The position numbers and the translations under genes are program-made. From the NCBI GenBank assembly GCA_937930275.1, contig CALGLM010000170.1:1-32247 (forward strand): 32,247 bases of DNA, read 5' to 3'. The notes beneath the pieces are model-generated. The model did not search any database. It was given only the letters and a program-made list of their open reading frames with translations, and was not told the origin of the DNA. The DNA is from an uncultured Ignavibacteria bacterium. Its GTDB lineage: Bacteria; Bacteroidota; Ignavibacteria; Ignavibacteriales; Melioribacteraceae. Positions 1 through 7,842 of the stretch are shown here, piece by piece (the first letter of the stretch is position 1; every line of letters begins with the position of its first letter).

Positions 1-42
1 GTTAAATATTTTTGAAACGTTTTGTATATAATTAAGGTTTAA

Positions 43-60
43 ATTTTATTATATTAAAAT
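43..60. promoter_or_regulatory. possible operator dyad before the iron-uptake operon
   Basis: The 18-bp sequence ATTTTA-N6-TAAAAT is an exact six-base dyad 28 bases upstream of the first ATG. A TATAAT hexamer lies just upstream at 27-32, without a convincing -35 box. A metal regulator of the DtxR/MntR type could bind such a site, but in DNA this AT-rich a dyad of this kind arises easily by chance. Confidence 0.2.
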
Positions 61-87
61 ATTGTTAAAATAACTTATAGTAAAATA

Positions 88-1110
88 ATGACCCCATTAA
101 TTTTAATAATTATCGGACTTATTGTGGTTTTTACGGGTGCATGGATAATACATCCGAAACACGGTTTAATAGGTGTTTGGAAAAAGTACAAAAAAAATAC
201 CGATAGAGTACTTTTGGAAGATTCCTTAAAACATTTATTTGATTCTGATTATCGAGGGCTAAAATCTACTGTTCAAAGTTTAGCCGGATACTTAAATATA
301 AATTTAAACAAAGCAACAAATGTTATTACCGATTTGGAAAAAACTCGTCTTGTTGTAACAAGTGACGATGAAGTTAGTCTAACGGACGAAGGAAAAACCC
401 AAGCTGTACGAATGGTAAGAATGCACAGAGTTTTTGAACGATATTTATCCGAAAAAAGCGGTTTAAAAGAACATGAATGGCATCAGGAAGCAGAACACGC
501 CGAACACAATTTAACATTTGAGCAAATTAACAAAATTGCTGCAGAAATAGGTAATCCGCTATTTGATCCGCACGGTGATCCGATTCCTACAGTTGAAGGA
601 CACATGCCAAAACAGAGCGGTGTTTCGTTACGATCGTTGCAGAGAGGAGATATAGGGATAGTTACACATATTGAAGACGAACCGATTGAAGTTTTTGCAC
701 AAATTACCGCTTTAGGAATTTATCCGGGTACGCAAATTAAAATAACGGATTCCGATAATGTAAAAATCCGTTTTATAGTAAACGGAGAAGATTCGGTTTT
801 AGCACCTGTATTAGCTCAAAATATTACTGTTTTTATTGATAACTCAAAAAAGCAAAGCAAAAAATATAAAACTCTTAATATGCTTAAAGTCGGTGAAGAA
901 GCTTATATTGCCGGAATATCACCGGCATTGCGCGGAATTCAAAGACGTAGGTTGATGGATTTTGGTATAGTAGCCGGTACTAAAGTAAGGGCAGAGCTTG
1001 AAAGTTTGAACGGTGATCCAAAAGGGTATTTTGTTAGAGGCACTACTGTTGCTTTACGCAACAAACAAGCCGAAAATATTTTTGTTCAGAATGAACCGGT
1101 TGAGGATTAA
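88..1110 (+). CDS. membrane-anchored DtxR/MntR-like regulator fused to two FeoA domains
   Basis: The 340-aa protein opens with one hydrophobic segment (residues 3-21) followed by a basic stretch, so the rest should be cytoplasmic. A winged-helix region follows (about 41-105), then a DtxR-family metal-binding and dimerisation domain (about 106-168) ending in the family motif GNPLFDPHGDPIP. Aligned from memory with MntR, the ligands appear as D45, H113, E136, E139 and H140; the position of MntR E11 is K48. Glu rather than the DtxR Cys sits at 136, which resembles manganese-type sites. Two FeoA (SH3-like) domains follow at about 178-250 and 262-335. The next gene, a FeoB GTPase, starts one base after the stop, so this is the first gene of a feo operon. 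It may be a transcription factor, a membrane-bound FeoA/FeoC-like partner of FeoB, or both. The domains are clear; the membrane anchor is the odd part. Confidence 0.85.
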   Translation: MTPLILIIIGLIVVFTGAWIIHPKHGLIGVWKKYKKNTDRVLLEDSLKHLFDSDYRGLKSTVQSLAGYLNINLNKATNVITDLEKTRLVVTSDDEVSLTDEGKTQAVRMVRMHRVFERYLSEKSGLKEHEWHQEAEHAEHNLTFEQINKIAAEIGNPLFDPHGDPIPTVEGHMPKQSGVSLRSLQRGDIGIVTHIEDEPIEVFAQITALGIYPGTQIKITDSDNVKIRFIVNGEDSVLAPVLAQNITVFIDNSKKQSKKYKTLNMLKVGEEAYIAGISPALRGIQRRRLMDFGIVAGTKVRAELESLNGDPKGYFVRGTTVALRNKQAENIFVQNEPVED

Positions 1111-1111
1111 A

Positions 1112-1903
1112 ATGAATAATAAATGCGAAACATGCCCCGTACACAATATAGGTAATTTAACAAAACTTGGTATTGATATGACCAATAGTGACTTTGTTGT
1201 TGCACTTGCGGGAAATCCTAATACGGGTAAAAGTACGGTTTTTAATAATTTAACTGGGTTAAAACAACATACTGGTAATTGGCCCGGCAAAACCGTAACT
1301 CGGGCCGAAGGGGGATTTATATATAACGAGAAAAGATTTAAAATTGTTGATTTACCCGGTACTTATTCCTTACTTTCTACCAGCACTGACGAAGAAGTAG
1401 CACGAGATTTTATTTTATTCGGACAACCTGACGTTACCGTTATTGTAGTTGATGCAACGCGGTTGGAAAGGAACTTAAACCTTGTTTTACAAATTTTAGA
1501 GCTTACCGATAGAGCCGTCCTTTGTGTAAATCTTATAGATGAAGCGGAAAGACACGGATTAAAAATAGATGTACGAACTTTGTCTCGTAAACTCGGTATT
1601 CCGGTTGTAGCTGCGGCTGCAAGGCAAAAAATAGGAATGACAGAATTACTTGCAAGCATTTATGATGTTGCCGGCGGAACTTATATATGCAAACCTCGAA
1701 GATTAAAAGGAATGATTAATAAAGAGCTTGAACTTGCAATTGTTGAACTAACCGATTTGCTTAAAGAAAAGTATCCCAAGCTGCCAAATTTACGCTGGGT
1801 AGCTTTACGTTTGCTGGAAGGAGACCAGAGACTAATTGAAGCCGTAAAAAATAATGAACTTGGGGTTTTAAGCAAGGCTTCGCTTGAAAGTGACGGATTT
1901 TAA
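1112..1903 (+). CDS. feoB: FeoB N-terminal GTPase protein (split FeoB)
   Basis: This 263-aa protein is the G-protein part of the ferrous-iron transporter FeoB. It carries G1 GNPNTGKST, the FeoB-type NWPGKTV G2 region, G3 DLPGT and G4 NLID, followed by the helical GDI-like region. The N-terminus has a CxxC pair (CETCP), a possible metal or redox site. I chose the ATG at 1112 because it directly follows the upstream stop and gives the normal FeoB start; an upstream in-frame ATG at 1013 would overlap the previous gene by almost 100 bases. The protein stops after the helical region, and the membrane half is encoded by the next gene. GTP binding and hydrolysis would regulate Fe(II) passage. Confidence 0.92.
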   Translation: MNNKCETCPVHNIGNLTKLGIDMTNSDFVVALAGNPNTGKSTVFNNLTGLKQHTGNWPGKTVTRAEGGFIYNEKRFKIVDLPGTYSLLSTSTDEEVARDFILFGQPDVTVIVVDATRLERNLNLVLQILELTDRAVLCVNLIDEAERHGLKIDVRTLSRKLGIPVVAAAARQKIGMTELLASIYDVAGGTYICKPRRLKGMINKELELAIVELTDLLKEKYPKLPNLRWVALRLLEGDQRLIEAVKNNELGVLSKASLESDGF

Positions 1904-1927
1904 TTTTTTGATTGAATAGAGAATGAA

Positions 1928-3352
1928 ATGGATAAAAATATAGACGAAAAAATTTTAGATAAAGCTACCGAGCTTAGAATTAAATTAGGAGAAGATTTAC
2001 ATGACCATGTTATGGAATCTATTTACTCCGAAGCAGCAAAAATTTCCGAAGAGAGTGTTGAACGAAAAGACGGAAAGAAAATTGATAATTTTGATAAAAA
2101 AATAGATAAAATTGTAACGGGCAAATATACCGGTTTTCCTTTAATGTTTATTTTGCTTGCTTTTGTTTTTTGGTTAACAATAGTCGGCACAAATATTCCT
2201 TCGCAATTTTTGTCTTCAATTTTAGTTGATAAAGGACATCCCTTTTTTAAGACCATATTCAACATTTTAGGAGTTCCTTATTGGATTACGGGATTACTTG
2301 TTGACGGGGCGTATTTAGCCGGTGCTTGGGTTATTAGCGTTATGCTTCCGCCTATGGCAATATTTTTCCCTTTATTTACTTTAGCAGAAGATTTAGGTTA
2401 TTTGCCGCGTGTTGCTTTTAATATGGATAATTTATTTAGAAGAGCAGGGGCACACGGCAAACAGGCATTAACAATGACGATGGGTTTTGGCTGTAATGCC
2501 GCGGGGGTTGTTGCAACTCGTATTATTGATAGTCCGCGAGAAAGATTAATAGCAATTATAACAAACAATTTTTCGTTGTGTAACGGTAGGTGGCCTACTC
2601 AAATATTAATAGCTACAATTTTTATAGGGGGAGTTGTTCCTTCTTACTTAGCCGGTTTGGCAAGTGCAGCAGCAGTTGTATTTGTTGCATTGTTGGGAAT
2701 ATTTTTAAGTCTTATTGTTTCGTTCATGCTTTCAAAAACAGTATTAAAAGGAGAAGCAAGCGCATTCGTTTTAGAACTTCCTCCTTATAGACCTCCGAGA
2801 ATTTTGCAAACTTTATATACTTCGTTAATTGATAGAACAATTTTTGTTTTATGGCGTGCCGTTTTATTCGCTGTTCCTTCGGGAATGGTAATTTGGCTTG
2901 TTGCAAACATAAATATACAGGGTGTTAGTTTTGCCGAGTTCTTTATTAGAAATGTTGATCCGTTTGCTTTGTTTTTTGGATTAAACGGCGTAATATTTCT
3001 GGCATACATTATAGCAATACCTGCAAACGAAATAGTTCTTCCTACTATTTTAATGCTTACAATTATGACTTCCAATATTGCGGGTGGTTCGGGAAACGGA
3101 GTGTTGATGAATGCTGATTCCGCTGACGTAACGGCTAATATTTTAAAGGCAGGAGGTTGGACGTTATTGACGGGGATTAATTTAATGCTTTTTAGTTTAG
3201 TTCATAACCCTTGCTCAACTACAATATATACAATTTACAAAGAAACAAAATCGTTAAAATGGACTTTGGTTTCTACATTTTTACCGATTGTAATGGGTTT
3301 AACGATAACATTTTTTACAACTCAAATTTATAAAATGTTAATGGGTAATTAA
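1928..3352 (+). CDS. feoB: FeoB membrane permease protein (split FeoB)
   Basis: This 474-aa protein is the transport half of FeoB. After about 65 hydrophilic residues that continue the FeoB helical linker come multiple membrane helices with two Gate regions. Landmarks are GFGCNAAG and the SLCNGRWP segment (first Gate), PANEIVLP, and HNPCSTTIYTIYKET near the C-terminus. Conserved Gate cysteines thought to line the Fe(II) path are present. It begins 24 bases after the GTPase gene and in the same reading frame; two stops (TAA at 1901, TGA at 1913) separate them. A weak purine-rich ribosome site (AGAG near 1918) precedes the ATG. The two products presumably assemble into one transporter in the inner membrane. 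Confidence 0.92.
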   Translation: MDKNIDEKILDKATELRIKLGEDLHDHVMESIYSEAAKISEESVERKDGKKIDNFDKKIDKIVTGKYTGFPLMFILLAFVFWLTIVGTNIPSQFLSSILVDKGHPFFKTIFNILGVPYWITGLLVDGAYLAGAWVISVMLPPMAIFFPLFTLAEDLGYLPRVAFNMDNLFRRAGAHGKQALTMTMGFGCNAAGVVATRIIDSPRERLIAIITNNFSLCNGRWPTQILIATIFIGGVVPSYLAGLASAAAVVFVALLGIFLSLIVSFMLSKTVLKGEASAFVLELPPYRPPRILQTLYTSLIDRTIFVLWRAVLFAVPSGMVIWLVANINIQGVSFAEFFIRNVDPFALFFGLNGVIFLAYIIAIPANEIVLPTILMLTIMTSNIAGGSGNGVLMNADSADVTANILKAGGWTLLTGINLMLFSLVHNPCSTTIYTIYKETKSLKWTLVSTFLPIVMGLTITFFTTQIYKMLMGN

Positions 3353-3356
3353 ATAT

Positions 3357-4190
3357 TTACCCGAATAGCCAAACTAAAAGTAAATATAAAAAGTAAGTTC
3401 CTAATGCCACAATAAGAATAATGGATAAGCTGATTAACGCTTTTTGAGTAATAGTTCTATTTTTGACCACATAAGGATTGTATGTGTTATTTGTTATTAA
3501 ACTGTTATGTTTAATTAAATCTCTCATATCAATTTTTTTGCCGTCTTTATAAGTAATCTCTTTTATTAAATTCCCTTTTTTATCGAAATGTTTATTAAGA
3601 CCTTGTTTTTTACCGTTATCAAAAATAATTTCTTCTTTCTTGTTACCGTTTTTATGGTATATTGTAGTTAAACCGTTTTCTTTGCCGTTCTTATATTCCT
3701 TTTCTGCCATAAGCTCGCCGGTAGCATAATAAAATTTGCTTTGTCCGTCCGGTGCGCCGTTTGTATAAATCCATTCCCCTTTTATCATTCCGCTTTTATA
3801 ATAAGTTGAGTACGTACCTTCAATTTTATTATTAACATTATTAAAAAGTTCTCTAATTTCACCCGAATGATAAAATACACGAGTAGAACCTTGCTTATTC
3901 CCTTTTTTATAAGTAACTTCGGCTTTAGGCTCACCGTCTTCAAAATAATATTTTACAATTCCGTCAATTAAATTATCAACGTAAGTTAATGCCGATTTAA
4001 GCATCCCGTTTTCAAAATACTGAAATGCTTCTCCTTGTTTTAAATCATCCTTATAAAAATAATGCTCGGCAAGAACGCCGCTTTTATAATAAACTTTATA
4101 ATCTCCGTTTAGTTTACCGGATCTATAAGTCTTTATTTCGTTTATTTGTCCGTTTTTAAAATATGTTTCCTCTACGCCGTCGTAACGCAT
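3357..4190 (-). CDS. MORN_2/YwqK-type repeat protein with C-terminal membrane anchor
   Basis: The 277-aa protein consists mostly of eight to ten degenerate repeats of about 20-24 residues built around [YF]-[YF]-x-x-G-x-[LIK]-x-x-E-x-x-[YF]-x-[ND]-G, the MORN_2 pattern of proteins often labelled YwqK-family antitoxins. Residues about 250-277 form one or two hydrophobic segments, so it is probably tail-anchored with the repeats exposed. An AGGGGA ribosome site lies just upstream on the - strand. It follows the TauE-like gene by 18 bases and is probably its co-transcribed partner; it converges with feoB with only four bases between stops. The antitoxin label comes from automated annotation of the family, and I see no toxin gene beside it. 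Function is unknown. Confidence 0.75.
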   Translation of the reverse strand: MRYDGVEETYFKNGQINEIKTYRSGKLNGDYKVYYKSGVLAEHYFYKDDLKQGEAFQYFENGMLKSALTYVDNLIDGIVKYYFEDGEPKAEVTYKKGNKQGSTRVFYHSGEIRELFNNVNNKIEGTYSTYYKSGMIKGEWIYTNGAPDGQSKFYYATGELMAEKEYKNGKENGLTTIYHKNGNKKEEIIFDNGKKQGLNKHFDKKGNLIKEITYKDGKKIDMRDLIKHNSLITNNTYNPYVVKNRTITQKALISLSIILIVALGTYFLYLLLVWLFG

Positions 4191-4208
4191 TTTAGTGTCC
4201 CCTAATTC

Positions 4209-4931
4209 TTAAATGTTAATTAACATAATTAAGGCTATAGCTAACAATAAAAATAATATAATTTTGTTAAAAATAACAGTATTTATTTTTTTAAAAGTTT
4301 TATTGCCTAAAATAAAACCAATAATAATAATAGGGGAAAAGTAAACAAAATTCAATAAAACAAATTTTGTTGTTATACCGGTAATAAAGTGTGACGAAAC
4401 AATTAAAACCGAATTAAGAATAAAATAGCCGGTAATAGAAGACTTGAACTCCGTTTTGGATTGAGGTATCATTTTTTGGTATATTAAAACAGGTGGTCCG
4501 TTTGTATTTATTGCTCCTCCTAAAAATCCGGCAAAAAATCCGGCAACATATCCGTATATTGGTTGTATTTTTTTTACTTCCAAATTCTTTATAAAATTAA
4601 CAATAACAAAAATTAAAATAATTATTGAAACAATTAGCTTTAATATTTTAACATCTGCTATTAAAAAAAAGAAAATGCCTATCGGTATTCCCAATATTGA
4701 ACCAATATATAGGTTTTTTAAATTTTTAAAAATAATATGCCGGCGTAATTCAAAATAAAGCAATATATTAAGTAAAAAACCTAATAAGGCAATTAAAGGG
4801 ATTACATGTTTAATATTAAAGAATAGCGAAAGTAAAGGGATTGAGATAATTGCAAGTCCAAAACCCGAAAATCCTTGTACAAAAGAGGCAAATAATAAGA
4901 TAAGCGCAATTAATAAAAATTCATGGGTCAT
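4209..4931 (-). CDS. TauE/SafE-family membrane permease
   Basis: The 240-aa protein is almost entirely hydrophobic, with about seven to eight membrane helices. It shows the two related loops of the TauE/SafE (DUF81) family: GFSGFGLAIISIPLL near the N-terminus and GFLGGAINTNGPPVLIY in the second half. The family includes exporters of sulfite, sulfoacetate and other organosulfur anions, but the substrate cannot be read from sequence. Its ATG overlaps the stop of the preceding membrane-protein gene (ATGA), so the two should be translationally coupled. Confidence 0.82.
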   Translation of the reverse strand: MTHEFLLIALILLFASFVQGFSGFGLAIISIPLLSLFFNIKHVIPLIALLGFLLNILLYFELRRHIIFKNLKNLYIGSILGIPIGIFFFLIADVKILKLIVSIIILIFVIVNFIKNLEVKKIQPIYGYVAGFFAGFLGGAINTNGPPVLIYQKMIPQSKTEFKSSITGYFILNSVLIVSSHFITGITTKFVLLNFVYFSPIIIIGFILGNKTFKKINTVIFNKIILFLLLAIALIMLINI

Positions 4932-5397
4932 TCAAAAAAAATCCTTAATTCTTGTATGTTTCCGCTTAATGAGGCAGATATAAATTCCTTATTAAATTCG
5001 TTAAACCTATATTTATAAGCAAATGTTAAAGCAACCAATATTGCAATTATAATTATATAAACTGAATTATGAGTGTAAATGTAGGCGGAAATATTAAAAA
5101 AGTTTGCGGCTAAAAGTAATAAATATCTAATTAAATTAGATATTTTGTAAAGCTTTAAAGAATATAACACGTTATTACTTTTTTTTGAAATAACAGAAGC
5201 GGAAAAATATGCTATTCTGCCCATAATAATTGCTAATGAATTGGCAATTATTAGTAGATAATTAAAAGTGTTTTCGTCAAATAAAAGAAATTGTAAATTT
5301 AAATATTTATTAGCAAAAAAGATTAAAAAAAAACCGTTACATGTAAAGCTAATATCGCAGTAAAGATATTTTGCAGCGTTAAAATTTTATTCCGCAT
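4928..5397 (-). CDS. four-helix membrane protein of unknown function, interrupted by a frameshift
   Basis: An intact reading frame with an ATG start covers only 5224-4928 (98 aa), but the same frame stays open upstream to about 5380 and encodes further membrane-type sequence without an ATG. In another frame an ATG at 5397, overlapping the end of the upstream gene, begins MRNKILTLQNIFTAILALH and runs to a run of nine T on this strand (plus 5325-5333), where it ends in TAA. One extra T in the run would join the two parts into a continuous protein of about 156 aa with four hydrophobic helices. I therefore treat 5397-4928 as one gene carrying a sequencing indel, a recent mutation, a phase-variable tract or a programmed -1 slip. 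The product is not recognised. It overlaps its upstream gene by 11 bases and the TauE-like gene by four. Confidence 0.6.
5325..5333. other. nine-base A/T homopolymer at a gene break
   Basis: The plus strand has exactly nine A between GATT and CCG. On the coding (-) strand this is a T9 slippery tract at the junction of the two halves of the membrane gene at 4928-5397. A ten-base tract would give one continuous frame. Confidence 0.75.
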
Positions 5398-5821
5398 AAG
5401 CCAATAAAAAATTGTTATTTATTTTTACAAAAGTAAAAGTAGAAGTTAAATTTTGTGCACCGCTTTTAAAGTTAGCCGTTAAAATATAAGTAGTAACGTC
5501 GTTTTTAGTTCCTTGTTGTATATTTAAAACTACATACGAGTCGCTTATATCAAACAGTGCTTTTATTTTTTTTAGCAATCTTCTGGCGTTATTGTTATCT
5601 TCCGTATCGGCAAAATTTAACGGTGATTTCAAATTACGAGCCTGATTATCACCGTTGTAAGCTAAAAGACCGGCAGCCGGAGTGATATCTTTTTGTTTGC
5701 TGATCTCAATAATTTTGGCAAATGTATTTTTTATTGTGTTTTTTTCATCTTCGGTTTGGGCTATTAAAACCGAGCCGAGTGTTAAAAACAGAACCATTAA
5801 TATGTTTATTGTAGTTTTCAT
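5387..5821 (-). CDS. small secreted protein, possibly NTF2-like
   Basis: The 144-aa protein has a clear export signal: MKTT, a hydrophobic core of about 15 residues, then a likely signal-peptidase cut near IAQ-TE. The mature part is about 120 residues, with an N-terminal helix, a basic stretch near the middle (RRLLKKIK) and alternating beta-type sequence at the C-terminus ending in FLLAYAE. That layout resembles NTF2/DUF4783-like periplasmic proteins, but no diagnostic motif is present and I do not assign a family. AAGGT precedes the ATG, and a sigma54-like element lies about 85 bases upstream. It heads a probable sub-operon with the frameshifted membrane gene. Confidence 0.7.
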   Translation of the reverse strand: MKTTINILMVLFLTLGSVLIAQTEDEKNTIKNTFAKIIEISKQKDITPAAGLLAYNGDNQARNLKSPLNFADTEDNNNARRLLKKIKALFDISDSYVVLNIQQGTKNDVTTYILTANFKSGAQNLTSTFTFVKINNNFLLAYAE

Positions 5822-5904
5822 TTTATTACCTTGTATGTTTTAGTTTACACATTTTTTATGATTGTTATAAATCTAACCATAATTTTATTATTAAACAATA
5901 CAAA

Positions 5905-5919
5905 ACAAATTAAGTGCCA
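5905..5919 (-). promoter_or_regulatory. sigma54-like promoter upstream of the secreted-protein gene
   Basis: Read on the - strand the site is TGGCAC-TTAAT-TTGT, matching the sigma54 consensus TGGCAC-N5-TTGC except for the last base. It lies in the gap between the AMP nucleosidase gene and the secreted-protein gene; a start point near 5893 would leave a leader of about 70 bases. A sigma54 activator is encoded in this window. It is only a motif match. Confidence 0.4.
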
Positions 5920-5922
5920 AAT

Positions 5923-6696
5923 TTAAAAAGTGAAATGTTTAATCTGCTCTCCTTTTATCCCTAAATCCGTCATAGCTTCAATTCCGATTGTTAGATGTAA
6001 ATCAACAAACTTTTGAGTTACCAATGCATCCGATTGTGAAGTTTTAATACCTTCGGGGAACATAGGCAAATCGCTAACAAGCAATAAAGCACCACGCGCA
6101 ATAGCATTTGCGTATCCGGTAATAAAAATTGTAGCTGTTTCCATGTCAATACCTATTGCGCCAATCTGCTTTAAATATTTTTTAAAGTTTTGGTCCCATT
6201 CCCATAATCTGCGGTTAGTAGTATAAATTACTCCGGTTCTATATTCAGTTTGATATTTTAAAATAACATCCGAAACGAACTTATGTAACTTAAATGAAGG
6301 TAATGCCGGCACTTCCGGGGGAAAATAATCGTTGCTTGTACCTTCGCCTCTAATTGCTGCGGTAGGTAAAATAAAATGACCTAAGTCGGTTGAACGTTTT
6401 AATCCGCCGCATTTACCTAAAAAAAGTATTCCCTTTGGAGCGCGAGCCGAAAGTAAATCCATTATAGTGGCTGCATTTGGCGAACCAATACCAAAGTTAA
6501 TAATACTAAGACCGTTGCTATTAGTTGCCGATTGCATAGGTCTTCCTTCCCCGTTTAAGTTACAATTAAATCGTTCGGCAAATTTTGTAACATAATTACT
6601 AAAATTAGTAAGCAGCATATAATCGCCAAGTTCGTCTATATTACTTCCCGTATATCTGGTTAACCAGTTTTTAGCAATTTCTAATTTTGTTTTCAT
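5923..6696 (-). CDS. amn: AMP nucleosidase
   Basis: The 257-aa enzyme belongs to the nucleoside phosphorylase/hydrolase fold and matches the short Bacteroidota-type AMP nucleosidase, which splits AMP into adenine and ribose 5-phosphate in the cytoplasm. Visible landmarks are the phosphate/ribose-binding glycine segment FLGKCGGL (92-99), the IDMETA motif (183-188) whose Met-Glu pair contacts ribose, and the SDLPMFPEG segment with the catalytic-type Asp at 209. The length agrees with the short form; the proteobacterial enzyme is nearly twice as long. Its ATG overlaps the stop of the PAP2 gene (ATGA), so the two are co-translated. The assignment is firm at family level and good for substrate. 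Confidence 0.88.
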   Translation of the reverse strand: MKTKLEIAKNWLTRYTGSNIDELGDYMLLTNFSNYVTKFAERFNCNLNGEGRPMQSATNSNGLSIINFGIGSPNAATIMDLLSARAPKGILFLGKCGGLKRSTDLGHFILPTAAIRGEGTSNDYFPPEVPALPSFKLHKFVSDVILKYQTEYRTGVIYTTNRRLWEWDQNFKKYLKQIGAIGIDMETATIFITGYANAIARGALLLVSDLPMFPEGIKTSQSDALVTQKFVDLHLTIGIEAMTDLGIKGEQIKHFTF

Positions 6697-7262
6697 AATT
6701 CTTTTTTACCAAATTTGGATTGAATAAATAAATCTGTTTTAATTGCGGCAATAGATAACAAATATCCTATTACTCCGCCTATTATACCTCCAAAAAACAC
6801 ATCTGAAGGATAATGCACTCCGCAATAAGGTCGTGATAATGCCACTAAAAATGCAGTAATAAACAACGGATACTTTAAATTGGGGAAAAATTTGTAGAAG
6901 AATACGGCCATTGCAAAATTATTGACCGCATGTGAAGACGGAAACGAAAATGAACTTGTACATCCTGCAAGTAAATGTACATCCGGTAAAACGTTACAAG
7001 GTCTAATTCTTTGTACCCAATTTTTTAGTAAATTACTGCTTATTTGGTCTGAGGCAATAATAACTAATATTGCACCTATTGCAGCAACTTTCCCCTTTCT
7101 TCCTCCTTTAAAAAAACTAATGCCCCATAATAATAAAAAGGCAATATGCCAATGTTTAACTTCGGTAATAAATGGGAAAAATTTGTTAAACAGAGGATTT
7201 TGCAACGTGTGGTTAATAAAATAAAAAACTGATACATCAATAGAATATAAAAAATCCAACAT
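6693..7262 (-). CDS. PAP2-family membrane phosphatase
   Basis: The 189-aa integral membrane protein carries all three PAP2 phosphatase motifs: K80-x6-R87-P88, PSSH at 108-111 and S143-R144-x5-H150-x3-D154. These include the two catalytic histidines (H111, H150). About five to six hydrophobic segments surround them. Members dephosphorylate lipid phosphates such as undecaprenyl pyrophosphate, phosphatidic acid or phosphatidylglycerol phosphate on the outer face of the inner membrane. The substrate here is unknown; the small size fits BcrC/PgpB-like enzymes. It is the first gene of a leftward operon and overlaps amn by four bases. Confidence 0.88.
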   Translation of the reverse strand: MLDFLYSIDVSVFYFINHTLQNPLFNKFFPFITEVKHWHIAFLLLWGISFFKGGRKGKVAAIGAILVIIASDQISSNLLKNWVQRIRPCNVLPDVHLLAGCTSSFSFPSSHAVNNFAMAVFFYKFFPNLKYPLFITAFLVALSRPYCGVHYPSDVFFGGIIGGVIGYLLSIAAIKTDLFIQSKFGKKEL

Positions 7263-7495
7263 ATTTCTCTTTAATAATTATATATGCAATTTACAAATTT
7301 ATTTGTGAATTAACAATGAATGCAAAAATAGAAATAGTAAATAGGTAGAACCGGCGAATTAAAAAAATAAAACAAATGGAAAAAATATTTATTTATTTAA
7401 TTCACTTAAAAGAAAAGTTACGGTAACTATATGATAAATAAGTTTTATATAATTAAACTGATAATTTGATTTCAAATTAGTATTATGTTAATTTT

Positions 7496-7510
7496 TGGCA
7501 CTAAAATTGA
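7496..7510 (+). promoter_or_regulatory. sigma54-like promoter element
   Basis: TGGCAC-TAAAA-TTGA matches the sigma54 consensus TGGCAC-N5-TTGC except for the last base. Its context (TTTTTGGCA, then TAAAATTGA) closely resembles the element before flgB. It lies about 320 bases upstream of fliS, so it would need a long leader, which lowers confidence. Confidence 0.35.
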
Positions 7511-7729
7511 TAAATTTTATTCAGCATTATTCAATAAATATTTGGGGAATTATATCTATACCGATTAAAACAGTTTAATACCTTAAGCTAAGAAATTATA
7601 CTTTGCTATATCTAATATTAAATTTAATGTTAAACTTAATTTATCCTTTTTATTTTTTATTAATTTTAGTAAATTAAAAGCTACTTAAATTGATAAAAAT
7701 GCAAAAATAATAATCGGGTAAAAAACAGC

Positions 7730-7756
7730 TAAAGAAAAAATGATTTTTTTCGATAA
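7730..7756 (+). promoter_or_regulatory. sigma28 (FliA) promoter of the fliS-fliD-flgM operon
   Basis: TAAA at 7730-7733, a 15-base spacer and TTCGATAA at 7749-7756 match the flagellar sigma28 consensus TAAA-N15-GCCGATAA in both boxes and exactly in spacing. Transcription would begin near 7765, about 78 bases before the fliS ATG. The operon it precedes holds fliS, fliD and flgM, which are sigma28-controlled late genes in other bacteria. Confidence 0.7.
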
Positions 7757-7842
7757 TATGTATAAGAAAAAGTAAAAAAAACGAATAAATGCTAAAACAG
7801 TAAAAAGAAAATAGCAGATTATTAAACAAAACGGACAGAAAA

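Larger units (their letters stand above)
7263..7842. other. AT-rich intergenic region between divergent PAP2 and fliS genes
   Basis: This 580-base stretch separates the leftward PAP2-amn operon from the rightward fliS operon. I see no credible gene: the longest ATG frame on the + strand in the middle (7627-7677) would make a 16-residue hydrophobic peptide with no ribosome site. It holds a sigma54-like element (7496-7510) and a sigma28 promoter (7730-7756), listed separately. Confidence 0.7.

Noticed and set aside
3357..4190. MORN-type repeat gene as an antitoxin of a toxin-antitoxin pair
   Set aside because: Neighbouring genes are a permease and feoB; nothing toxin-like is adjacent, and the antitoxin label for this repeat family is weakly founded.
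7558..7568. ACCGATTA as a sigma28 -10 box
   Set aside because: The nearest TAAA lies 22 bases from it; the site at 7730-7756 fits both boxes and spacing.
7627..7677. Sixteen-residue hydrophobic frame upstream of fliS
   Set aside because: It has no ribosome site and is the kind of short frame that chance gives in T-rich DNA.
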